A stretch of 36,603 nucleotides of DNA from an uncultured Rhodospirillales bacterium. GTDB lineage: Bacteria; Pseudomonadota; Alphaproteobacteria; Acetobacterales; Acetobacteraceae. The notes under the pieces were generated by a model that saw only the letters and a list, made by a program, of their open reading frames with translations, did no database searches and was not told the DNA's origin. Shown piece by piece: positions 18,258 to 26,868 of this stretch. The stretch covers positions 1-36,603 of the forward strand of contig CAIPLM010000364.1 in NCBI GenBank assembly GCA_903865895.1, in the 5' to 3' direction. A program made the translations under genes and the position numbers. Position 1 is the first letter of the stretch; each line of letters starts with the position of its first letter.

Positions 18258-18429
18258 GACGCAGTCACTCCCGTCCTCTGCGGCGTTGGCCGCATGATGT
18301 GCTTTATACCGGTGACCTGTATGACCGGGGCCGCGCATTATGCCACCGGTCTTTTCGAGCCGGTAGGGGCGCGTTCAAGCGTTCACCTAAGGGCTGGTTC
18401 GCGGGTTGGGAAGGGGGTTTGATGGCGGG
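18258..18429. promoter_or_regulatory. Divergent region between the kor operon and the EEP-family gene
   Basis: This 172-base gap separates the kor operon (minus) from the secreted EEP-family gene (plus) and must carry both promoters. A TATAAA word on the minus strand (around 18303-18308) is a possible -10 for the kor operon, but no good -35 is found at 16-18 bases from it. The assignment stays weak. Confidence 0.3.
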
Positions 18430-19284
18430 ATGCGCATGATCGCTCTGCTTCTGTTGCTGATCTCTCCCTCCGCGGGGGCGGCCGACCTCAAACTCGCGAC
18501 TTGGAACCTGGAATGGCTGACCGCGCGGCCGGCCGGCGATGCTGCACTGCCGCGCGATGTCGTCCCGAAGCGGGATGAGGATATCGCCCGCCTAGCCCGT
18601 TATGCCGCCGCATTGGCCGCCGATGTGGTGGCGATCCAGGAGGTGGACGGGCCGGAGATCGCCGCGCGGATCTTCCCGCCCAGCCGCTATGTGCTTCATA
18701 TGACGCACGATTCCGTCGTCCAGCGAGTCGGGATCGCCATCAGGCGGGACCTCACTTTCACAGCCAATGCCGACCTCGCCGCCCTCGACCAGTCTCCTCC
18801 GGGCCGGCGCCATCTGCGCAGCGGCGCCGATGTCACGCTGCATTTGCCCGCCGGCCCGCTGCGCTTGCTCGCCGTCCATCTGAAGTCAGGCTGCCGGCAG
18901 GAACCGTTGACGACCCGAACGCGCGAGGCCTGTCCAGTGCTGCGCGGCCAGAATGCTGCACTGCGGGATTGGATCGCCGCGCGCCACGCGGCGGGCGAAG
19001 CCTTCGTGCTGTTCGGGGACTTCAATCGCTGGATGGATAACGGGGATGCGTTCTGGGCGGGGCTGGCACAGGCCGCCCCCCTGGCGCGGGCAACCGAGGG
19101 CACCTATTCGCCGTGCTGGGGTGGCGGTGGGTTCATCGACCACATCATCGCCGGCGGCGCCGCCAGGGAATGGATGATGAAGGACACGCTCAAGGTGCAG
19201 GTCTACACGGAGTCGGGCGAAGGCTGGAAGGAACGCCTGTCCGACCACTGCCCGGTCTCGGTTCGCCTGCGGCTGCCTAATTGA
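18430..19284 (+). CDS. Secreted endonuclease/exonuclease/phosphatase-family protein
   Basis: The 284-residue protein starts with a signal peptide (MRMIALLLLLISPSAGA before ADLKLATWN). It carries the EEP catalytic set: ATWNLEWL with Asn26, VVAIQEVDG with Glu71, LLAVHLKSGC, VLFGDFNRWMD and the terminal SDHCPVSV with the Asp-His pair. Members are periplasmic or extracellular phosphodiesterases acting on nucleic acids, lipids or phosphate esters; the substrate is unknown. The in-frame sequence extends up to a TTG at 18406, but the ATG at 18430 directly precedes the signal peptide. The next gene starts one base after its stop, so the two form an operon. Confidence 0.88.
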   Translation: MRMIALLLLLISPSAGAADLKLATWNLEWLTARPAGDAALPRDVVPKRDEDIARLARYAAALAADVVAIQEVDGPEIAARIFPPSRYVLHMTHDSVVQRVGIAIRRDLTFTANADLAALDQSPPGRRHLRSGADVTLHLPAGPLRLLAVHLKSGCRQEPLTTRTREACPVLRGQNAALRDWIAARHAAGEAFVLFGDFNRWMDNGDAFWAGLAQAAPLARATEGTYSPCWGGGGFIDHIIAGGAAREWMMKDTLKVQVYTESGEGWKERLSDHCPVSVRLRLPN

Positions 19285-19285
19285 G

Positions 19286-20515
19286 ATGAGCGGCATCGGC
19301 CCCGGCACCGGCGTCCGCTTCCTGCGCATCACCCTGCCCCTCGCGGGCATGAATTTCCTCACCCAATGCGCCCGCGCCGGTCTGGCCGTGGTGGGGCCGG
19401 TGCTCGCGGTCGAATACGGCTTCACCGCAACGGAGCTTGGCCTGCTCTCCGCCGTGCTCTTCGCCTTCTACGGGCTGTCGCAACTGCCGGTCGGTCTCGC
19501 GCTCGATATTTTCGGCCCGCGCCGGGTGCAGAGCGTGATGGCGATGACGGCGGCGACCGGGTTCCTGCTGTTCTCCTTCGCCGACGGGCTGACCGGCTTT
19601 GCCATCGCCCGCGCCGTGACCGGCGTCGGCGTCGCGGCGGGGCTGATGGGGTTGATGAAGGGGATCAGCCAATGGTTCCCCCGCACCAGGCTTGCCGCCA
19701 TGACCGGGATCGGCCTGGTGGTCGGCGGCCTCGGCGGCCTTGCAGCCACCACGCCGGTCGCCGCCCTGATGCCAGTGATCGGCTGGCGCGGCGTGTTCGT
19801 CATTTTCGCCGGCATCGCGGTGGCTGTAGCGATTTGGAACGGCCTGTCGCTGCGCGATCCGCCGGGCTTCCGGCGGCCGGACCGCTCGCTGCGCGCCGAA
19901 ATCGTGCTGCTCGGCCGCGTGCTGACGGACCGAAATTTCTGGCGCTACACGCCGATGGTCGCCTTCCTCTCCGTGCTGAATTTCACCTACCAAAGCCTGT
20001 GGGCCGGCCCCTGGCTGCGCGATGTCGCCGGGCTCGACACGGTCGCCCGCGCCAATACGCTGGCGGTCTACGCGATGGGGATGATGCTCGGCAGCGCCGT
20101 CTTCGGCCAACTCTCCAGCCGCCTCACCGAGAAGGGCATCCGCCCGATCGCCGTGCCCGCGGTGTGCTCGGTGGTGCTGCTCGCGATCCAGGCCTTCCTG
20201 GTGTTGGAGCCGGTGGGGCGCTGGCAGGTGACGTTATTGTGGATGGTCTTCGGCGCCTTCGCCTCCTCCGGCCCGGCCGGCTACGCGGCCATCGCCAACG
20301 CCTTCCCGGCGGAACTGACCGGGCGGGTGACCACCGCGATCAACGCGACCATGCTGGCCACCGTCTTCGTCCTGCAATACGCCATCGGCTGGATCCTCGA
20401 CCAATGGCCGCGCACCGCCAGCGGCGGCTGGGATGCGCAAGGCTATGCCTGGGCGGTCGGGCTGACGCTGGGGCTGCAGGCACTCGCGACTGCCTGGGCG
20501 CTGCGGCGCGGCTGA
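19286..20515 (+). CDS. MFS transporter
   Basis: The 409-residue membrane protein has about 12 transmembrane segments and typical MFS loops: the 2-3 loop GLALDIFGPRRVQSVMAM, a helix 4-5 region ARAVTGVGVAAGLMGLMKGI and a middle loop around residue 195 (LRDPPGFRRPDRSL). The pattern resembles the nitrate/nitrite or sugar-phosphate-type MFS families, but substrate cannot be read out. The ATG lies one base after the stop of the EEP-family gene, suggesting co-expression. It converges on the secreted hydrolase gene with only 13 bases between the stops, and no terminator hairpin is obvious there. Confidence 0.88.
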   Translation: MSGIGPGTGVRFLRITLPLAGMNFLTQCARAGLAVVGPVLAVEYGFTATELGLLSAVLFAFYGLSQLPVGLALDIFGPRRVQSVMAMTAATGFLLFSFADGLTGFAIARAVTGVGVAAGLMGLMKGISQWFPRTRLAAMTGIGLVVGGLGGLAATTPVAALMPVIGWRGVFVIFAGIAVAVAIWNGLSLRDPPGFRRPDRSLRAEIVLLGRVLTDRNFWRYTPMVAFLSVLNFTYQSLWAGPWLRDVAGLDTVARANTLAVYAMGMMLGSAVFGQLSSRLTEKGIRPIAVPAVCSVVLLAIQAFLVLEPVGRWQVTLLWMVFGAFASSGPAGYAAIANAFPAELTGRVTTAINATMLATVFVLQYAIGWILDQWPRTASGGWDAQGYAWAVGLTLGLQALATAWALRRG

Positions 20516-20528
20516 GCCGGCGGCGCGC

Positions 20529-21554
20529 CTAGCACGCTGCGGGCGGCACGGCCTCGGTGGCGAAGCGCAGCAAGCAGGCGCTGTAGCGGTTGGCGAAGTC
20601 GAGCGAATAGCCGCCGCCATGCCCCTTGATGCCCTCGGGCTGGTTGATCTTCAGCAGCGCCGCCACCCGCGGGGCGAGCAGGTCATCGGCGAGGGCGAAG
20701 CGCTTGTCGGGATTCTCCTCGAACGGGTCGTTGCGGAAATTCACGATCGCCACCCGCGCGGCGGGCGCGGCGGCGCTGCGGAACATCTGGTAGAGTTCCG
20801 CCATGCCGTTGGCGGACTGGCGCATGGAGTCGGTGCCGTGGGCGGCCGCGGACACGGCGATCACCACGTCGGCGAGGCCGGCAGTATCCAGGATTTGCAG
20901 GCTGTTCCAGGCGCCGCGTGACTGGCCACCCACGATGACCTGCCGATACCCCATGGCGCGCACTTTGCGCAGCCCCTCGCGCAGCCACCCGGCGGCGCTA
21001 TCGGTCAGGTCGGTGCTGGGCGCGCGATCGAAGCGGATGACGTCATAGCCGTTATTGTTGAAATGCCGGACGTAGGAATGCGGCTGGAAGCCCCGCGCAT
21101 CCCGGTTGCCCTGAGTGGTAGCGGCTGTGCCGTGGCCGAACACGTAGACGCCGCGTGCCGCCGCCGGGCCGCGCCAGAAATAGTGCTGGTCGGGCACGAA
21201 CTCCCACCCGCTGCCACCGAATAACGGGCCTGGCACCGGGGTCAGTGCTTCGGGCTTGCGCCCCTGCCACACCACCTGGAGGTTCTCGGCGTAGATCGCG
21301 CAATCCTTGCCGCCCTTGTTGGCGCAGGAGGCGAGCGCCTTTTCGCGGGCGGTCTCGATGGTGCCGCCGGTCTGCCAGCCCATTTTGCCATCGCTGGACA
21401 CCGCAAACGCGCGCGGCAGGTTGACGAGAAGGAAGGCCTCGTAAGATGCCCGTCCGGATTGGGGCAAATGCGGCACCGCTGCCGAATCGAGGATGGCCTG
21501 CGCGCGCGCACCACCGCACAGCATCAGAAGAAGCAGGGCGACCGACCGGACCAT
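20529..21554 (-). CDS. Secreted alpha/beta hydrolase
   Basis: The 341-residue protein has a signal peptide (MVRSVALLLLMLCGGARA before QAILDS). A first domain with WQTGGTIETAREKALASCAN and KDCAIYAENLQVVW recalls the small cysteine-containing DUF4189-type repeats. The alpha/beta hydrolase part follows: VYVFGHGTAATTQ as oxyanion strand, VIVGGQSRGAWNSL with the nucleophilic Ser in GQSRG, and a late KGHGGGYS as possible catalytic His. It probably acts in the periplasm or outside on an ester or peptide. It starts nine bases after the small membrane protein gene, so these are likely one operon, perhaps with the upstream Hint protein. The substrate is unknown. Confidence 0.8.
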   Translation of the reverse strand: MVRSVALLLLMLCGGARAQAILDSAAVPHLPQSGRASYEAFLLVNLPRAFAVSSDGKMGWQTGGTIETAREKALASCANKGGKDCAIYAENLQVVWQGRKPEALTPVPGPLFGGSGWEFVPDQHYFWRGPAAARGVYVFGHGTAATTQGNRDARGFQPHSYVRHFNNNGYDVIRFDRAPSTDLTDSAAGWLREGLRKVRAMGYRQVIVGGQSRGAWNSLQILDTAGLADVVIAVSAAAHGTDSMRQSANGMAELYQMFRSAAAPAARVAIVNFRNDPFEENPDKRFALADDLLAPRVAALLKINQPEGIKGHGGGYSLDFANRYSACLLRFATEAVPPAAC

Positions 21555-21563
21555 GTTGCCGAA

Positions 21564-21806
21564 CTAGCGCTGGCCTGTCACCAGCATGTCGCAGTTGATG
21601 CGCCCGGCCATCAGGCAGTTCTCGATCGCCGATTTACGCTGCAACTGCTTGGTCAGCCACATCGAGACCACGAGGATCGCCAGGATGACGGCGAGGCCCG
21701 CAAGGCTGGTGGTGCGGCGATCCGCGGCGTCCTGGTCGGGACGGAAGATCAAGCGGTAGATCCTGCTCACGGACTTCCCCCAGGCGCTGAATTTACGCTC
21801 CGCCAT
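21564..21806 (-). CDS. Small single-pass membrane protein, unknown
   Basis: The 80-residue protein has a basic N-terminus (MAERKFSAWGKSVSRIYRLI), one strong transmembrane segment at about 35-52 (LAGLAVILAILVVSMWLT) and a short C-terminal tail with two cysteines (ENCLMAGRINCDML), the right length for a disulfide if the tail is periplasmic. The ATG at 21806 has AAGGA upstream. It sits between the Hint protein gene (45 bases upstream) and the secreted hydrolase (nine bases downstream), all on the minus strand. I do not recognise the family. Its position suggests a membrane partner of one of the exported neighbours, but that is a guess. Confidence 0.65.
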   Translation of the reverse strand: MAERKFSAWGKSVSRIYRLIFRPDQDAADRRTTSLAGLAVILAILVVSMWLTKQLQRKSAIENCLMAGRINCDMLVTGQR

Positions 21807-21851
21807 GATGCATCCTTGCCAAGGAGGAACGCAAGCGGGGCGACACGCGGG

Positions 21852-24800
21852 CTATGCCGTGGCGGCACGGAGCGGCGCGTCGTCATCCCAATAGAGGCCG
21901 GTCAGCGCGAGGTCGAAGCTGATCCGCGCCGCCCCGCCGGTTTCGATGCGCCCGGCACCGTCCGTCCAGCGCCATGCCGGCTCGGCGTCCTGCCAGCCCT
22001 GGCAGAGCGCAGGGTCGCTGAGCTGCGCCGACTTACCATCCCGTCGCAGATTAGCGATCGCGACCCCGAGGCGCCGTGTGTCCGTCGCGTCGGGGCGGGT
22101 CTCGGCGGGGATGTGAACCCGCGAGCGCAGTTCGATCGCGGTGGTGCCGGGCGGCGCGTCGATTTGCCAGGTCGTGCCATCGGTGATCACGGGGAGGCGG
22201 CGGCCTCCCGCCAGAATAACGAGCCCGGGTGCCTCTGTCTGCCGGTGGCCCTGGCGCGCGGCCTGGGCCAGCAGCGCGGCGCGGATGCGGGCGAGGCGCT
22301 CACCGCCCAGCACCAATGGCGCGCAGGCCTCGGCCTCCCACACCGCACGGGCGAAATCGGGATGCAGATCCACCGCGCCGCCGCCATTGGCGAAGGCGCC
22401 GCGGTTGCCGGTGTCGAGATAGGTCTCGCAGGGCAGGCCCTCGGCGCGGATCACGTCATGCGCCGGCAGTTCCACGTGATAATAGGTCACGCTATCCCGC
22501 CGCTCCTGCACGATGGTACGACCGTTGACGAGGTAGCGCACGGGCACCAGCACCTCGGCGACATAGACGGCGTGGTCCGGGCTCAGCCACAGCGGCGCTT
22601 CGGGCATGCCGGGGCCAAAGGCATGCGGTGCGATGCGAATCGGCCAGACGTCCCGCGGGCGCGGATGGACGGCGCAATCCACCCGCCGATGGCCGATCCA
22701 TACGATCTGCGCCGTGCCGCCGAACAATGAGGCGACGTGCATACCCGCCGCCATATGCTCCACCGCGACGGGGCCATGGGCGGTGTCGATCCTTGTGCCC
22801 TCGGCAAAGCAGGGCAGCACAAGATCCGTCCCGCTGCCCGCGATGAAATGGTTGAAGCCGGTGATCGTCCCGAAATTCTGCGCCGGGTCGAAGTGCAGCG
22901 TGATGGTCCCGCCGCCGGTCTCGACCACCGACAGTACATTGCCGGCCCCGAGCGTCGCGGAGGCGACGTCGGTGATACCCCCCAGCGCCAAGGTGGTGCC
23001 GGAGGAGAAGCCGGTAATGGTGCCGGCGACCGATCCGGGATTGGCAAGCGTCAGCGTGCTGCCGGCGCCGCCCATGCTGATCGTTTGTGTGGAGGTGACG
23101 GTGCCGCCGAGCGACCACGTCGCTCCGGCGTCGACGATTACCGAGGCGAAGCCGGCATATTTCGAGCCGAACCCGCTGATGGTGCCGACTGCAGGGCTGC
23201 CGCCCAAGGGCGCAGCGAGCTCGAGAATGCCCTTCGGCGTGGCCGCCCCCTGCTTGTCGCCGAGCACAAGGCCGCTGAATTTCGCGCCGGGCGTCACGTC
23301 CAGCCGCATGGTGTGGCCGGCATTGGCCGGGAAGATGGAGTATTGGGTGCCGCCGATGGAGCCGGCGTTGACGATGGTGAGGTCGTAGTAGGCGACGACG
23401 CCGTAGGGGCCACCGGTGATCGTGCCGGTGGCCTGGTTCAAGATCACCCCGGTGCCATGCATCCAGGCCGCCGCGCCATTGGTGCCGTCGGAGGCGAAGA
23501 TGGTGCCGGCATTGGTCAGCGTGCCATTGCCAGAGATGGCTGCGATGGTGCCCTGGGCCGCCTGACCGAACTGCACGCCGATCGATTGCGCGTTGACCAC
23601 GCCCGATGCGCTGTTGGTGAAGTTGCCGCCTTGGCGCAGCTCCACCCCGGCGCCACCAAAGGTGTGGGTGCTGGAGACCGTGCCCTGGTTGACGATGGTG
23701 GTGCCGGCGGCCAGCGAGATCATCGCCACGCCGGTTGTCGCAATATGGCCGCTCGCCGTATTGGTCACGCTTCCAGCGCCTGCGATATCAATGCCATAGG
23801 CTGCGGAGATGCTGCCCGAATTGATTAACTGCCCGCCGGCCCGGGCGAGAATGGCGATATAGCCGCTGGTGATGGTGCCGGTCGCGGCGTTGCTCACCGT
23901 GCCCGAAGTGAACAGGTCTACGCCGCTGAACACACTTCCGGCGATGGAACCGTCGTTAGTCACGGTGGTGGCGCCCGAGCCGGTCACCACCACGCCGTAG
24001 TGCCCGCCGATGATGGAGCCGCTTACTGCATTGCTCAACGTACCACCTGATTTCAGCCAGGCGCCGAAGCCAATTAGGTATGTACTACTCCCGGAACTTT
24101 TAGATTCTTGCCCTTTGATTAATCCTGCATTATCGATTTTCGCGCTAGATTCATGTATAACCGCGCCAATCAGGGGTGAAATAATGGCCGATCTACTCGA
24201 ATTTGAAATAAAACCAGATACGATATCAATTCCAGCAGATGTTACGTAAACATTGTTTGTTTTCGTATTTACGAAAAAACCAGTGCCATTTGTCTCGCGA
24301 GACGAAATTGTGCCTTGATTTATTATAGTAGAAATTGATGATGCCGTGACGCCGAATGAATAACCTGAAACTAATGCGGAGTTGGCGTTGTTAAATAAGG
24401 CACTGCTCAATAATGCGCCGGACCCGCTACTGCCGAACGCTGTGCCGTAATTGACCACCACACCCGTGCCTGTCAGGTTGATGCCGTTCAAGCCGCCGCT
24501 GATCACGGCGCCCGCCCCGTTCATTACCGCGCCGCCGGGCAGCAATATGCCCGAGCCGGTGGCCGTCCCGGTCGCCGCGATGGTGCCGGCGCTCACCACG
24601 GTGGCGGCCACGCTGCCCTGAATACCGTATGCGGTGCCCTTGATGGCGGCGCCCGCTTCATTGGTGATCGTGCCGCCAGCCGTGCCGAGCGCGATACCAA
24701 CGCCGAGCGTGCCCGCCGCTGTGGAGGCAACCTGGCCGAAATTGTCGATCGTCCAGTCGCTCGTCCCGGTCGCCGTCACCGCGGCGCCTGTCGTGGAGGA

Positions 24801-24899
24801 GATCGTCGCGCCGAGCGCGATGGAGACCGGATTGGTGTTCAGGGCATCGGACAAGGTGACGCCCGAAAGATAGGCCCCGCTGATCGTCCGTCCCGCCAT
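21852..24899 (-). CDS. Beta-helical repeat protein with C-terminal Hint domain
   Basis: The 1015-residue protein has no classical signal peptide. Residues about 1-660 are imperfect repeats of the form 'xVTNxASGxIxGxxYGIxxxG', typical of right-handed beta-helix surface proteins. After VLP a Hint domain begins at Cys697 (CFAEGTRIDTAHGPVAVEHM). It continues with LWLSPDHAVYV around His776, VPVRYLVNGRTIV and ETYLDTGNR. Such Hint domains can cleave their own backbone before the Cys. The C-terminal 180 residues form a further conserved part ending in SFDLALTGLYWDDDAPL. The ATG at 24899 is chosen for its GGAGG site six bases upstream; an upstream reading to 25007 is untenable. Surface location and secretion route are inferred. 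Confidence 0.85.
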   Translation of the reverse strand: MAGRTISGAYLSGVTLSDALNTNPVSIALGATISSTTGAAVTATGTSDWTIDNFGQVASTAAGTLGVGIALGTAGGTITNEAGAAIKGTAYGIQGSVAATVVSAGTIAATGTATGSGILLPGGAVMNGAGAVISGGLNGINLTGTGVVVNYGTAFGSSGSGALLSSALFNNANSALVSGYSFGVTASSISTIINQGTISSRETNGTGFFVNTKTNNVYVTSAGIDIVSGFISNSSRSAIISPLIGAVIHESSAKIDNAGLIKGQESKSSGSSTYLIGFGAWLKSGGTLSNAVSGSIIGGHYGVVVTGSGATTVTNDGSIAGSVFSGVDLFTSGTVSNAATGTITSGYIAILARAGGQLINSGSISAAYGIDIAGAGSVTNTASGHIATTGVAMISLAAGTTIVNQGTVSSTHTFGGAGVELRQGGNFTNSASGVVNAQSIGVQFGQAAQGTIAAISGNGTLTNAGTIFASDGTNGAAAWMHGTGVILNQATGTITGGPYGVVAYYDLTIVNAGSIGGTQYSIFPANAGHTMRLDVTPGAKFSGLVLGDKQGAATPKGILELAAPLGGSPAVGTISGFGSKYAGFASVIVDAGATWSLGGTVTSTQTISMGGAGSTLTLANPGSVAGTITGFSSGTTLALGGITDVASATLGAGNVLSVVETGGGTITLHFDPAQNFGTITGFNHFIAGSGTDLVLPCFAEGTRIDTAHGPVAVEHMAAGMHVASLFGGTAQIVWIGHRRVDCAVHPRPRDVWPIRIAPHAFGPGMPEAPLWLSPDHAVYVAEVLVPVRYLVNGRTIVQERRDSVTYYHVELPAHDVIRAEGLPCETYLDTGNRGAFANGGGAVDLHPDFARAVWEAEACAPLVLGGERLARIRAALLAQAARQGHRQTEAPGLVILAGGRRLPVITDGTTWQIDAPPGTTAIELRSRVHIPAETRPDATDTRRLGVAIANLRRDGKSAQLSDPALCQGWQDAEPAWRWTDGAGRIETGGAARISFDLALTGLYWDDDAPLRAATA
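24070..24415 (-). other. AT-rich module inside the Hint-protein gene
   Basis: This stretch, coding for about residues 162-276, is strikingly AT-rich compared with the GC-rich DNA on both sides, with words such as TTATTATAGTAGAAATTGATG. The reading frame stays open and the repeat style continues (STIINQGTISS, AKIDNAGLIKG), but with many Ser, Asn, Ile and Lys residues. It looks like a repeat block acquired by recombination from a different source. Confidence 0.7.
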
Positions 24900-25018
24900 A
24901 GCCAGCCTCCGTCGGTATCGCGCGCATCCTGCACGCCGCCTTGCATCCACACGATTCCCGCGCTGCTTGCAAGCGTCGCGTCGATGCCCGCACCATACGG
25001 CTTGCAAGGGAGAGTGAC

Positions 25019-25906
25019 ATGCGGCAGCGCACGGCGGAAAAGCTCCTGGAGCGCTATCGCGTCACCAAGGGTGATGGGTTCAGGCTCAAGGATTACGATT
25101 GCGACGATACCGCGCCCAAGCTGATCGACCCGGCGGACGCCGATGCCCTGCTGGCGGCAGGGGTAGCACGGCTGGCCGAGTTGCAGGCCCTCCTCGCCAC
25201 CCAGCGTTCCTGGGGCATGCTGGCGATCTTCCAGGCCATGGATGCGGCGGGGAAGGACGGCACCATCGGCCATGTGATGTCCGGCGTGAACCCGCAGGGC
25301 GTCGATGTCACCGCCTTCAAAGCGCCGGGGCCGGAGGAACTGGACCACGACTTTCTCTGGCGTGTCGCCCGCCGCCTGCCGCCGCGTGGCAAGATCGGGA
25401 TTTTCAACCGGAGCCACTACGAGGAAGTGCTGGTGGTGCGGGTGCATCCGGAGCTGCTGGCCCGTCAGCATTTGCCGGACCAGCACGCCGGCAAGCATGT
25501 CTGGCGCGACCGGCTGAGCGATATCGCCCATTTCGAGAGCTATCTCGCGCGCCAGGGCCTGGTGATCCTCAAATTCTTCCTCCACGTCTCGCCCGGCGAG
25601 CAGAAGCGCCGCCTGCTCGACCGGCTGGACCATCCGAGCAAGAACTGGAAATTCAACGCCGGGGACATCGCCGAGCGCCGCCACTGGGACGAGTATATGG
25701 ACGCCTATGAGGATGCGATCCGCGCCACCGCGAGCAAGGCGGCACCGTGGTATGTGATCCCGGCGGATCATAAATGGTTCGCCCGCCTCGTCGTCGTCAC
25801 CGCGATGATCGCGGCGCTGGAGGCGCTGGACCTGCACCCGCCCCGCCTGTCCGAAACCGATCGTGCGGGGCTGGCCGCCGCGCGCGATGAACTGCTGAGG
25901 GAATAG
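25019..25906 (+). CDS. ppk2: Polyphosphate kinase 2 (PPK2 class I)
   Basis: PPK2 transfers phosphate between polyphosphate and nucleotides, usually making GTP or ATP from polyphosphate. The 295-residue protein has one PPK2 domain: Walker A in FQAMDAAGKDGTIGHVMSGV (about 71-90), Walker B in GKIGIFNRSHYEEVL (124-138) and the lid region FLHVSPGEQKRRLLDRLDHP with KNWKF after it. The strings DIAERRHWDEYMDAYEDAI and PWYVIPADHKWFARL are typical of single-domain class I enzymes. The ATG at 25019 has AAGGGAGAG just upstream; an in-frame start at 24941 would add residues overlapping the divergent Hint gene's upstream region. It forms a tight pair with the following ornithine cyclodeaminase-like gene (two-base gap). 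Confidence 0.94.
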   Translation: MRQRTAEKLLERYRVTKGDGFRLKDYDCDDTAPKLIDPADADALLAAGVARLAELQALLATQRSWGMLAIFQAMDAAGKDGTIGHVMSGVNPQGVDVTAFKAPGPEELDHDFLWRVARRLPPRGKIGIFNRSHYEEVLVVRVHPELLARQHLPDQHAGKHVWRDRLSDIAHFESYLARQGLVILKFFLHVSPGEQKRRLLDRLDHPSKNWKFNAGDIAERRHWDEYMDAYEDAIRATASKAAPWYVIPADHKWFARLVVVTAMIAALEALDLHPPRLSETDRAGLAAARDELLRE

Positions 25907-25908
25907 AG

Positions 25909-26868
25909 ATGCGTATCCTCAATAAGCACGATATCCGCGCGCTGACCGGCGTCGCCGGGCTGATCCCGGGGATCGAGGCGGCGATGTGCCGGGTGTCGGA
26001 GGGCAAGACCGACATGCCCTTGCGCAGCATGATCAAGGTCGGCGGGTCCAATTTATTCGGCATCATGACCGGGGCGATGCACGAGCCCGCGGTGCATGGC
26101 GCCAAGCTGCTGTCGCTCTATCCCGGCAATCCCCGCCACGGCCGCTCGTCGCATTGCGGGGTGGTGGTGATCTTCGCCAACGACACCGGCCTGCCGATCG
26201 CCTGCATCGATGCCGCCGAGTTGACCGGCATCCGCACTGCGGCCTCGACGGCGGTGGCGACCCGGGCGCTGGCGCGGGAGGACGCGGAGGTGGTGGCGAT
26301 CCTCGGTTGCGGCGAGCAGGCGCACACCCATATCGCGGCGATGCGCGCCGTCCGCCCGATCAAGCGCTTCGTGGTCTGGGGCCGCGATGCCGGCCGGGCG
26401 GCGGCGTTTGCGGCGGAGAACGGCACGGAGGTGGCGGGCAGCGTGGCGGAGGCGGTTCGGGGCGCCGATATCGTGTGTACCACGACTCCGGCGGCCGAGC
26501 CCTTCCTGCTGAAATCCATGCTGGAGCCCGGCATGCACATCAACGCGGTCGGCGCCTCTATCCCGGTGATGCAGGAAATCGCCACCGATATCGTCCCGGC
26601 GGTGACCTGGGTGACTGATTACCGCCCGTCGCTGGAAGCCCAGGCCGCCGAGGTGATCGCGGCGCGGCGGGAGGGGCTGGTGGCGGAGAGCGAGCGCTTT
26701 ACCGAGATCGGTGAGGTGCTGAACGGCACCAAGCCAGGACGCACCGCGCGGGATGACATCACGCTGTATCGCTCGCTCGGCGTCGCCGCGCAGGATCTCG
26801 CCAGCGCGTTGGCAATCCTCGCGCTGGCCGAGGCGGCCAACCAGGGCGTCAGCGTCGACTGGTCCTGA
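25909..26868 (+). CDS. Ornithine cyclodeaminase / mu-crystallin family enzyme
   Basis: The 319-residue protein belongs to the NAD(P)-dependent ornithine cyclodeaminase/alanine dehydrogenase/mu-crystallin family. Visible landmarks are Lys66 in VHGAKLLSLYPGN, DAAELTGIRTAASTA, the dinucleotide loop AILGCGEQAHTHI (130-142) and the substrate loop INAVGASIPVMQEIATDIV. The usual catalytic Asp position of true ornithine cyclodeaminases (GxDxPGKxEL) reads GASIPVMQEI here, so the substrate is probably a different imino/amino acid. It starts two bases after ppk2 and is probably co-transcribed. Its 3' end overlaps the converging DHA2 transporter gene by about 20 bases. Confidence 0.88.
   Translation: MRILNKHDIRALTGVAGLIPGIEAAMCRVSEGKTDMPLRSMIKVGGSNLFGIMTGAMHEPAVHGAKLLSLYPGNPRHGRSSHCGVVVIFANDTGLPIACIDAAELTGIRTAASTAVATRALAREDAEVVAILGCGEQAHTHIAAMRAVRPIKRFVVWGRDAGRAAAFAAENGTEVAGSVAEAVRGADIVCTTTPAAEPFLLKSMLEPGMHINAVGASIPVMQEIATDIVPAVTWVTDYRPSLEAQAAEVIAARREGLVAESERFTEIGEVLNGTKPGRTARDDITLYRSLGVAAQDLASALAILALAEAANQGVSVDWS

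Noticed and set aside
13433-18422. Three long plus-strand frames (425, 641 and 616 codons) opposite the kor operon.
   Set aside because: Composition is of the antisense type (repeated GEGHDR-like runs), and the minus strand codes for clear KorA, KorB and FAD-subunit proteins.
22400-22811. The Hint domain as an intein.
   Set aside because: It lies at the end of the repeat region without a host-protein C-extein and ends in YLDTGNR rather than the intein-terminal His-Asn, so protein splicing is not expected.
21459-23828. Plus-strand frames of 423 and 363 codons opposite the Hint-protein gene.
   Set aside because: They mirror the repeat-rich minus-strand gene and show no independent start signals or motifs.
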